A DNA stretch of 37,554 nt from Candidatus Aminicenantota bacterium (GTDB lineage Bacteria > Acidobacteriota > Aminicenantia > Aminicenantales > Aminicenantaceae): NCBI GenBank assembly GCA_030614685.1, contig JAUWTO010000009.1, positions 1-37,554 on the forward strand. Reading direction: 5' to 3'. Both the position numbers and the translations under genes were made by a program. Each line of letters starts with the position of its first letter. Positions within the stretch are counted from its first letter, which is position 1. The notes below the pieces were generated by a model. That model saw only the letters and a program-made list of their open reading frames with translations, ran no database searches and was not told where the DNA came from. Shown one piece after another: positions 32,089-37,554 of the stretch.

Positions 32089-33356
32089 ACTCGTTCTCCA
32101 TCCAGAGTTTCGGCTGCCGCGTCAATCAGGCCGAGGCCTTTTCCTGGGCGGACGAGTTCCAGAAACGCGGGCTGCGTTTTGAGGAAGAGCACAGCCGGAG
32201 CGATCTGATCCTCGTCAACACCTGCACCGTCACCGCGCGTGCCGACCGCGATGTCCGCAACTTTATCCGGAGGATGAACCGGGAGAATCCCGAGGCCCGG
32301 CTGGTGGTCACCGGATGTTTTGCGGAGCGGGCCGCCGAGGAACTGAGGCGCTTCCCCGGAGTCTGGCAGGTGGTCTCCAACCTGGAAAAGGAAGGGCTGC
32401 CGGACCGCATCCTGCCGCAGCCCCTCCTGCATGAAAAAACACGATCCAGGCCATTCCGCTCGCGGGCCCTGGTCAAGATCCAGGATGGATGCGATTTTGG
32501 TTGCACGTTCTGTATCGTCCCCTCGGTCCGGGGGAGGAGCATGAGCTGTGCGAAGGACAAGATTCTGAATGATGTTCGCACCAGGGTCGAGCAGGGATTC
32601 AAGGAGGTCGTGCTGGCCGGGGTTCATCTGACACTCTACGGTAGGGACCTGGACCCGCCGCTCTCGTTTCGGGAGCTAATCGAGGAAATATGCGCCGTCG
32701 ACGGCCTGCACCGGCTGCGGCTCAGTTCCCTGGACCCGCGCTTTTTGGACGACGGGCTGCTCGAGCTCCTGGTGTCCGACCCCAGGATCTGCCCGCACTT
32801 CCACGTCTCCCTGCAGCATGGAGCGGACCGGATCATCGCCCGTATGGGACGCAAGATAAAGGTGGCGGACTATGAGAGGATCCTGGCTCACCTGCATCAG
32901 GGGCTGCCGCGTGCGGCCCTGGGAACCGACATCATCGCCGGTTTTCCCGGGGAGACCGATGAGGACTTCGCGTCAATGACCGCCTTCCTGGAGCAATCAC
33001 CACTGACTTACTTCCACGTGTTCTCGTTCTCTCCGCGTCCCAACACACCCGCTGCCGCATGGACGCAGGTGCACCCGGAAGCCAAAAAGGAACGAGCCTC
33101 TCAACTGCGGACGCTGGCCCGAAAGAAGAATCTGGTCTTTCGCAGAGGCTTTGTCGGCCAGATGTGTGAGACGGTGGTCATATCCCGCTTCCAACCGGAC
33201 GGTTCCGGCCGGGCCCTTTCCGATAACTACATCGACATCTCCCTGGCGGACTGTCGAGTTCCGGAGATGCAGCTGGCATCGGTGGAAATCGTGTCCGTGA
33301 CCGAAGGGAAAACGCAGGGCAGGGTGCGGCCAAAAGGATCCGTGCCCGAGGAATAG
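32085..33356 (+). CDS. mtaB: tRNA (t6A37-C2) methylthiotransferase MtaB
   Basis: A 423-residue methylthiotransferase. The N-terminal cluster cysteines are C10 (SFGCRVNQAEA), C46 (NTCTVT) and C80 (VTGCFAE), and the radical SAM triad is GCDFGCTFCIVP with PSVRGRSMS after it, which identifies MtaB rather than MiaB or RimO. The C-terminal part from about 360 is the TRAM-like tRNA-binding domain. It adds the methylthio group to t6A at position 37 of ANN-decoding tRNAs. The start overlaps purE by four bases. Confidence 0.95.
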   Translation: MNSFSIQSFGCRVNQAEAFSWADEFQKRGLRFEEEHSRSDLILVNTCTVTARADRDVRNFIRRMNRENPEARLVVTGCFAERAAEELRRFPGVWQVVSNLEKEGLPDRILPQPLLHEKTRSRPFRSRALVKIQDGCDFGCTFCIVPSVRGRSMSCAKDKILNDVRTRVEQGFKEVVLAGVHLTLYGRDLDPPLSFRELIEEICAVDGLHRLRLSSLDPRFLDDGLLELLVSDPRICPHFHVSLQHGADRIIARMGRKIKVADYERILAHLHQGLPRAALGTDIIAGFPGETDEDFASMTAFLEQSPLTYFHVFSFSPRPNTPAAAWTQVHPEAKKERASQLRTLARKKNLVFRRGFVGQMCETVVISRFQPDGSGRALSDNYIDISLADCRVPEMQLASVEIVSVTEGKTQGRVRPKGSVPEE

Positions 33357-33362
33357 CCGACC

Positions 33363-35081
33363 ATGGGGATCATTCAGAAACTGGACCAGGAAGTGGCCCG
33401 GAAGATCGCGGCCGGAGAGATAGTGGAGCGGCCGGTCTCGGTGATCAAGGAGCTGGTGGAAAATTCCCTGGACGCCGGAGCTACCGACATTCGGGTGGAG
33501 CTTCTGGACGGAGGCAAGGGACTGATCCGGATCACGGACAACGGGGAGGGCATGGCCCGCGACGATGCCCTGCTGTGTTTCGAGTCTCACGCCACCAGCA
33601 AGATCGCTGGAATAGACGACCTGGAGCGAATCAATACACTCGGGTTCCGGGGCGAGGCGCTCTCCAGCATCGCGGCCGTGGCCCGCGTGACTCTGATGAC
33701 GTCGGATGGACGAGAAGAGAAGGGGACCCGGATCCTGATCGAAGGCAAGGAACAGGGAGAAGCCGCAGACATCGCCTTTCCCAGGGGAACCAGCATCGAG
33801 GTCAAGGACCTGTTTTTTAACCTGCCGGCCCGGAAGAAGTTCCTGCGTTCGGACCGGGCCGAGCTCAACCGCATCACCCGGCTCCTGACGGATATTGCAT
33901 TGGCCTACCCCGCCGTGCGTTTTGCTCTCCAGCACGGCGAGCGCAGGGTCTTCGACTACCCGGCCGTGACCGGACTGAAGGAACGGCTATATCAAGTCTT
34001 TGGCAAGGCCTTTATTGAGGGCCTGCTCTCCTTTGATTACACGGAGGGAGGGCGTCGTCTCCATGGATTCGCTTCCCGCCCTCCCTCGGCTCGCATGGAC
34101 CGGAAGCATCAGTTCATCTTCATAAACGGCCGCCTGGTCAAGGATCCCACAGTCCAAGCGGCCCTGAACCAGGCCTACAAAAACTTCCTGGAAAAGGGCC
34201 AGTCCGCTGAAGCTGTTGTGGTCCTGGAGATCCCCGTCTCCGAGGTGGATGTCAATGTCCATCCAGCCAAGTCCGAAGTGCGCTTCCAGGACTCCCGTTC
34301 GATCTTTTCCTTTGTGTACCGCTGTGTGGAGCAGGCGCTTTTGCGGGAGCTGGGGATCAAGGAGGTCTATCCGGAGAAGAGCGAGGGACCGGCCGCGTTC
34401 CATGTGCAGGAGATGTCCCAGGCGGATCTGATCGGCCGGCCGGGGAAGAAGCGGAAGCCTTTGCCGCCGGCTGCCTCCGCCTCCCAGGCTCTCCAGGATA
34501 AGGCGACCGCAGAAAACCCGGTTCCCCGGGTCCTGGGCCAGTATCTGGACTTCTACATTGTGGCCGAGGATGAGGACGGCATTCTCATCATCGACCAGCA
34601 CAATGCCCACGAGCGCGTGCTCTTCGATCGATACCTGGAGATCGCTAAAAAGCAGGAATGGCCGCGAAAGATGACCCTGCATCCGAAAATCGTGGAGCTT
34701 TCTCCGGCGCAGGGCCTGAGCCTGGAGGAAAACCGGGCGCTGTTGGAGGACTCCGGCTTCCGCGTGGATGAAATGGGGGGGCGGAGTTTTGCGCTTAAGG
34801 AGTTTCCCGATATCTTTGACGAGCAGGAGGCGGTAGGTGTTTTCCTGGCCCTTCTGGAAGATGTGGGGCAGGAGCAGGTCGAGTCAAAGCGCCAACGGAT
34901 GCTGGCAACCCTGGCCTGCAAGTCCGCGATCAAGGCCGGGGAACCCCTGGCATTCGAGAAGATGGAGTATTTGGTGGAAGAACTGTTCAAGACCTCCAAC
35001 ACAGCCCTCTGCCCCCACGGCCGGCCCATCACCCTGCGTCTCCGCAGGAGCGAGATCGAAAAGGCCCTCCGCCGCAAATAA
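33363..35081 (+). CDS. mutL: DNA mismatch repair protein MutL
   Basis: A 572-residue MutL. The GHKL ATPase N-terminus has KIAAGEIVERPVSVIKELVENSLDAGA, DNGEGM, TLGFRGEALSSI and FFNLPARKKFL. The C-terminal dimerisation domain holds an endonuclease-like site: DQHNAHERVLFD (from D411) and ACKSAIKAGE, CPHGRP. The usual endonuclease motif is DQHA(x)2E(x)4E; here Ala is Asn and the last Glu is Asp. The linker (about 330-395) is short, so the protein is smaller than the typical 600-650. No mutS is in the window. It begins six bases after mtaB. Confidence 0.95.
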   Translation: MGIIQKLDQEVARKIAAGEIVERPVSVIKELVENSLDAGATDIRVELLDGGKGLIRITDNGEGMARDDALLCFESHATSKIAGIDDLERINTLGFRGEALSSIAAVARVTLMTSDGREEKGTRILIEGKEQGEAADIAFPRGTSIEVKDLFFNLPARKKFLRSDRAELNRITRLLTDIALAYPAVRFALQHGERRVFDYPAVTGLKERLYQVFGKAFIEGLLSFDYTEGGRRLHGFASRPPSARMDRKHQFIFINGRLVKDPTVQAALNQAYKNFLEKGQSAEAVVVLEIPVSEVDVNVHPAKSEVRFQDSRSIFSFVYRCVEQALLRELGIKEVYPEKSEGPAAFHVQEMSQADLIGRPGKKRKPLPPAASASQALQDKATAENPVPRVLGQYLDFYIVAEDEDGILIIDQHNAHERVLFDRYLEIAKKQEWPRKMTLHPKIVELSPAQGLSLEENRALLEDSGFRVDEMGGRSFALKEFPDIFDEQEAVGVFLALLEDVGQEQVESKRQRMLATLACKSAIKAGEPLAFEKMEYLVEELFKTSNTALCPHGRPITLRLRRSEIEKALRRK

Positions 35082-35133
35082 CCCCTCCTGTCATTCCCGG
35101 GGGGCTGATGTCCCCATAGGGTGGGTGGTCGTG

Positions 35134-35209
35134 GTCATTGCGGTAAGCACATCGACAAAGCAATCTCCCCCTGTCATTGCGAACGTCCAAGGGTCGCGAA
35201 GCAATCTCC
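35134..35209. repeat. Two degenerate tandem copies of a CATTGCG...GCAATCT intergenic repeat
   Basis: Copy one 35134-35169 (GTCATTGCGGTAAGC...AAGCAATCTCC) and copy two 35173-35209 (GTCATTGCGAACG...GCGAAGCAATCTCC), with a 39-base period. Each is an inverted repeat with ATTGC/GCAAT arms. Similar CATTGCGA...GCAATC elements are widespread in noncoding DNA of many bacteria. A third, shorter relative (GTCATTCCCGGGGGG) begins at 35090. Confidence 0.7.
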
Positions 35210-35213
35210 AGGT

Positions 35214-35241
35214 TTGCATTTTTCCGCACATCGGGTATCAT
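35214..35241 (+). promoter_or_regulatory. Candidate promoter for tRNA-Pro
   Basis: TTGCAT (35214-35219), 16-base spacer, TATCAT (35236-35241). Directly after it is a perfect seven-base hairpin, GACTGCC/GGCAGTC (35245-35260) with a two-base loop, in the transcribed leader before the tRNA. Confidence 0.45.
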
Positions 35242-35287
35242 TATGACTGCCTTGGCAGTCCTGTGCTGCTGAGGAATCACTCGAGAT

Positions 35288-35361
35288 CGGGGAGTAGCGC
35301 AGCCTGGTAGCGCGCCTGCTTTGGGAGCAGGAGATCGTCGGTTCAAATCCGGCCTCCCCGA
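35288..35361 (+). tRNA. tRNA-Pro (anticodon UGG)
   Basis: A complete cloverleaf of 74 bases. Acceptor arms CGGGGAG/CTCCCCG pair fully, the D stem is GCGC/GCGC, the anticodon stem CCTGC/GCAGG encloses TTTGGGA (anticodon TGG), and the T arm is GTCGG-TTCAAAT-CCGGC. Discriminator A, as expected for proline. The CCA tail is not encoded. Confidence 0.95.
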
Positions 35362-35504
35362 TTAATTCTTCGAGCGAAGTGACGAATAATTCAGTATAAT
35401 ATAGGTCTAGATATAAATTGGGTCATGTACGAAAGATGTCGATCCTCACTGAAATATTCACAGGTCATAAATATCGAAATCTTTTGCGAATGATTCAATT
35501 TGGT

Positions 35505-35581
35505 GCGCCTGTAGCTCAGTAGGACAGAGCAGCTGCCTTCTAAGCAGCGGGTCGGGAGTTCGAGTCTCTCCAGGCGCGCCA
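35505..35581 (+). tRNA. tRNA-Arg (anticodon UCU)
   Basis: A complete cloverleaf of 77 bases including an encoded CCA (35579-35581). Acceptor GCGCCTG/CAGGCGC, D stem GCTC/GAGC, anticodon stem GCTGC/GCAGC around CTTCTAA (anticodon TCT), T arm GGGAG-TTCGAGT-CTCTC with one G-T pair. Discriminator G. Confidence 0.95.
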
Positions 35582-35687
35582 CTCAATCCCTTATTTTTCA
35601 ATAGTTTCCCTTTGGTTAGCATTTCTGTGAGATAATGTAATACAAACTGAATAGGGAAATTATTAACATACTCATTAGCATTCTATA

Positions 35688-35840
35688 ATGAAGATTGAGA
35701 ACTGGAAAACGAAAAAAGTTCGTCCGTTAGAAGAACGGTTTCCAAAATATATTTTAGACAAACTAAGAAAGGAATATGAAAAGACAAATTACAAAAGTGA
35801 GACATTCGAAATGTGGCTGATTCGAAATAAGCGAATATAA
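35688..35840 (+). CDS. Small hypothetical protein (50 residues)
   Basis: An open frame of 50 codons from ATG 35688 to TAA 35840 in AT-rich DNA. The product is strongly charged (MKIENWKTKKVRPLEER at the start, then about 12 more Lys/Arg and Glu), predicted mostly helical, without cysteine or membrane segment. No clear ribosome site is present (a TATAAT overlaps the start). I do not recognise it. Codon use is A/T-rich, unlike the genes to the left. It may be a gene of a mobile element or a chance frame. Confidence 0.35.
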   Translation: MKIENWKTKKVRPLEERFPKYILDKLRKEYEKTNYKSETFEMWLIRNKRI

Positions 35841-35860
35841 TCGTACAACACTAGGTTGCA

Positions 35861-35912
35861 GGTTCGAGTCCGGCCCGAGTGCCTAGGGGTTCGAATCCCT
35901 CCGGGCGTGCCA
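35861..35912 (+). other. tRNA 3'-end remnants (possible attachment site)
   Basis: Two T-arm-like pieces in tandem: GGTTCGAGTCC (35861-35871) and GGGGTTCGAATCCC (35886-35899), the latter followed by CTCCGGGCGTGCCA-like sequence ending in CCA at 35910-35912. The second aligns closely with the 3' part of the tRNA-Arg (TTCGA[G/A]TC..CTCC.GGCG.GCCA). No matching 5' half is nearby. GCCCG (35873-35877) could pair with CGGGC (35902-35906). This is what an att site left by integration at a tRNA would look like. Confidence 0.5.
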
Positions 35913-36056
35913 GCTAAAGACCCTAGTTTTAACCACTTAACTCCTGATGCATTTTTAGTTGGATTTAGTTAAACTGAGTCATTTTTAGTCGATTTGTCTG
36001 ACCTGCCCCCACATGCCAATCCCGCAGTTGAGTTATAATTTGGCTGGAGAAAGCGT
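35913..36056. other. AT-rich spacer with a direct repeat
   Basis: No gene is seen here. CATTTTTAGT occurs at 35950-35959 and again at 35980-35989, 30 bases apart, each followed by a GATTT-containing segment. Together with the preceding gap (35582-35687) it forms a mostly noncoding, AT-rich boundary between the tRNA genes and the glycosyltransferase genes. Confidence 0.5.
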
Positions 36057-37283
36057 CTAATCCCGGGGAAATTGGAGCAGGCCGCAGACCGCCTTTGCGG
36101 TTTTGTCTGAAGAGAAATAATCCATCAGGTTTTCCCAGTTTTTCTGAAGTATGCGAAGGTCTTGAAATGAATTCTTTTTTGCAGCAGCCATGGTTCTGGC
36201 AATAAATATATTATTCATGCACTCCAAAGCGCTCTTGTAATCATTCTGGCTGAGATATTCTATGGCAAGCATCTGATTGGAGCGGAATATGCGTTCTTCC
36301 AAATCCGTTTTCAAAAATTCCCCGGGATAAGGATCGAGCTCTTCAGCTGAAATTCTCTCCATACAGGGGATATCTTCCTGGGTATCTAGTTTGTTTTTCT
36401 CAAAAATGAAGCGAACGACATCCTCTCTGACCCTTACCCAGGTGGGAGAGGATTTAGGTGGAGCGAGATGTTTGATGGAAAGTTGATTATCCAAGTAGAC
36501 CTGATATCCAAACATCCTGGCATTGATTAGGAAATCGATGTCTTCACCCCTAGTAACAGAAGGATCAAAAGGAATTCTCAAGAATAATTCCCTGTGAATC
36601 ACAAGATTGCCGCCAAAAGCAAAAGGTGTTGGTTTAATCCTTGGCTCTTTCGAAATGATTTGGTTGAAAGCCCGATTCATGCAATCGATCTTGTTCCAGT
36701 GGGTCATCCAGGGGTCGATTTGTCGGTTCAAGAGGAAATCATTGTCAGGATTAATGTAGTATCCGGCCACTGCGAGGATTTTTTCATTATCTCTATGCTG
36801 GCCGATGAAATCAAAGGCCTTGTTCATGAACAGCTCATCTTCGAATACCTCGTCGTCATCGATAAGAACAGCAGCCTCAGAGCCAAGCAAGTGAGGGAGA
36901 AATGTGCAGAGGTTTCGGACATTCGAATATCCGCCGAGCTTCAACAAAGGGATAAACTCTTCGCGATTGTTTTGTTTTAAGAAATCATAGATCTTTGAGA
37001 GACCGGAATAAGAAAAGAGAAAAGTCTCGACCTCAGGGGATATTTGTTTGATGAGCGTGGTTAATTTCCCCTCCACCTCATCCCGGATATCCTCCGAAGT
37101 AGCGACTCCCAGAATGACAAGATTGAAGTCTATATTTTTGAGTAATTCCAGACTTTTCAGGAGCCTGAGCAGCGTTCCTTCTTGGTCCAAAGGTGTGGGA
37201 TGGTCATAGACATCATCTGATTTTCTCCATCCGTCGCTGGTTTTTCTTCCCCAGTAGCTGGGGATCACCATTGTTGCTTTCAT
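36057..37283 (-). CDS. GT-A fold glycosyltransferase-like protein
   Basis: A 408-residue protein resembling family 2-type glycosyltransferases. The nucleotide-sugar metal motif appears as AVLIDDDEVFED (DDD around 141), an acceptor region GGNLVIHRELF lies in the middle, and TRGEDIDFLINARMFGYQVYLD (about 245-266) is the usual ED motif. The N-terminus MKATMVIPSYWGR is the first strand. The C-terminal 120 residues are helical and of unknown role. GGAGGA is five bases upstream of the ATG. The gene is clearly more AT-rich than the rest of the window, suggesting transfer, as is common for surface polysaccharide genes. Sugar and acceptor unknown. Confidence 0.72.
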   Translation of the reverse strand: MKATMVIPSYWGRKTSDGWRKSDDVYDHPTPLDQEGTLLRLLKSLELLKNIDFNLVILGVATSEDIRDEVEGKLTTLIKQISPEVETFLFSYSGLSKIYDFLKQNNREEFIPLLKLGGYSNVRNLCTFLPHLLGSEAAVLIDDDEVFEDELFMNKAFDFIGQHRDNEKILAVAGYYINPDNDFLLNRQIDPWMTHWNKIDCMNRAFNQIISKEPRIKPTPFAFGGNLVIHRELFLRIPFDPSVTRGEDIDFLINARMFGYQVYLDNQLSIKHLAPPKSSPTWVRVREDVVRFIFEKNKLDTQEDIPCMERISAEELDPYPGEFLKTDLEERIFRSNQMLAIEYLSQNDYKSALECMNNIFIARTMAAAKKNSFQDLRILQKNWENLMDYFSSDKTAKAVCGLLQFPRD

Positions 37284-37293
37284 GTGCTTCCTC

Positions 37294-37554
37294 CTAGTTT
37301 TGCACCCTTGGCTCTTCCTTCATCATCGTTTCAAGCACACGTTCCAGGACTTCCACTCCTTTTTGCCACGCGTATTTTTCTTCGACCAGCCTGCGCGCAT
37401 TACGGCTTATATCATGGTAGAGTGATTCATCATTCAGCAGGTCAAAGATACCCGTGGCAAATCTCTCGGGCTCATCGGCGATGATGATATTCTTTCTGTC
37501 GGCGGCCGGGATGCCCTCTGAACCCAAAGAGGTCGACACGACTGGTCGGCCCAC
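37294..37554 (-). CDS. Family 4/1-type glycosyltransferase, C-terminal part (5' end beyond window)
   Basis: The last 86 codons of a gene that continues past the window edge. GRPVVSTSLGSEGIPAADRKNIIIADEPERFATGIFDLL is the typical GT-B nucleotide-sugar binding segment of GT4/GT1 enzymes (GxPVVsTxxGxEGl and the E-P-xx-F element), followed by the C-terminal helix RRLVEEKYAWQKGVEVLE. The visible GTG at the edge is an internal valine, not a start. It lies 10 bases upstream of the GT-A gene, in the same operon. Confidence 0.8.
   Translation of the reverse strand: MGRPVVSTSLGSEGIPAADRKNIIIADEPERFATGIFDLLNDESLYHDISRNARRLVEEKYAWQKGVEVLERVLETMMKEEPRVQN

Noticed and set aside
35362-35504. Promoter or terminator between the two tRNA genes (TATAAT at 35395, AATTCTTCG/CGAATAATT arms)
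   Set aside because: No suitable -35 and no T-run; the arms have a mismatch. Could be a leftover repeat, but evidence is too weak to call.
35582-35687. Further tRNA or CRISPR-like elements in the AT-rich gap
   Set aside because: No cloverleaf can be completed and no regular spaced repeats are present.

Overview
The window is about 37.5 kb of GC-rich, densely packed bacterial chromosome and carries about 43 protein genes and two tRNAs. The gene content fits an anaerobe of the Desulfobacterota (deltaproteobacterial) type: an archaeal-style V-type ATPase, NifX-like and Mrp-type metallocluster proteins, and small DUF5320, DUF6485 and CGGC cysteine-rich proteins. This placement is inferred from gene content; there is no rRNA or other marker to confirm it.

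Region 1 (1-7211, minus strand) is a nearly gapless array headed by a Fur-family regulator with a clear Fur box on its promoter. In transcription order it runs: fur, DUF5320, tandem NifX-like protein, Mrp ATPase, CGGC protein, FmdB zinc ribbon, PLP C-S lyase, DUF4405 membrane protein, ArsR regulator, NifU/IscU-like scaffold, DUF6485 protein and a radical SAM enzyme (cut by the window edge). It reads as an iron-responsive metal/sulfur cluster or metal-handling locus and is the best candidate for an undescribed system.

Region 2 (7273-11513) holds queuosine precursor genes. queF is on the plus strand and queC-queD-queE form an overlapping minus-strand operon with its own sigma70-type promoter. 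A large GT-C/GT39-like membrane protein with a C-terminal TPR-like segment lies between them.

Region 3 (11608-21376, plus strand) starts with an orphan protein whose strand pattern suggests a TIM barrel. A TTGCAT-17-TATAAT promoter then precedes a complete V-type ATPase operon in the archaeal order H(G)-I-K-E-C-F-A-B-D. Subunit K keeps the residues known to bind Na+ in Enterococcus hirae NtpK, and subunits E and C are unusually short. An exported ankyrin-repeat protein follows at once.

Region 4 (21384-26573, minus strand) is a tight operon: tatA/B, tatC, aldehyde dehydrogenase, a UPF0200-like P-loop kinase, dCMP deaminase and a NamZ/DUF1343 exo-muramidase. The last four are linked by ATGA overlaps.

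Region 5 (26660-35081, plus strand) has a C-terminal processing protease, then rpiB, a divergent SHMT, purD, purE, mtaB and mutL: one-carbon and purine metabolism followed by tRNA modification and mismatch repair.

Region 6 (35082-37554) is different in character. Two degenerate CATTGCG...GCAATCT intergenic repeats precede tRNA-Pro(UGG) and tRNA-Arg(UCU). An AT-rich stretch follows with a 50-codon ORF, tRNA 3'-end remnants and direct repeats, then two AT-richer glycosyltransferase genes on the minus strand (the second cut by the window end). This looks like the edge of a horizontally acquired island at a tRNA locus. No integrase, CRISPR array, rRNA or insertion sequence was seen.
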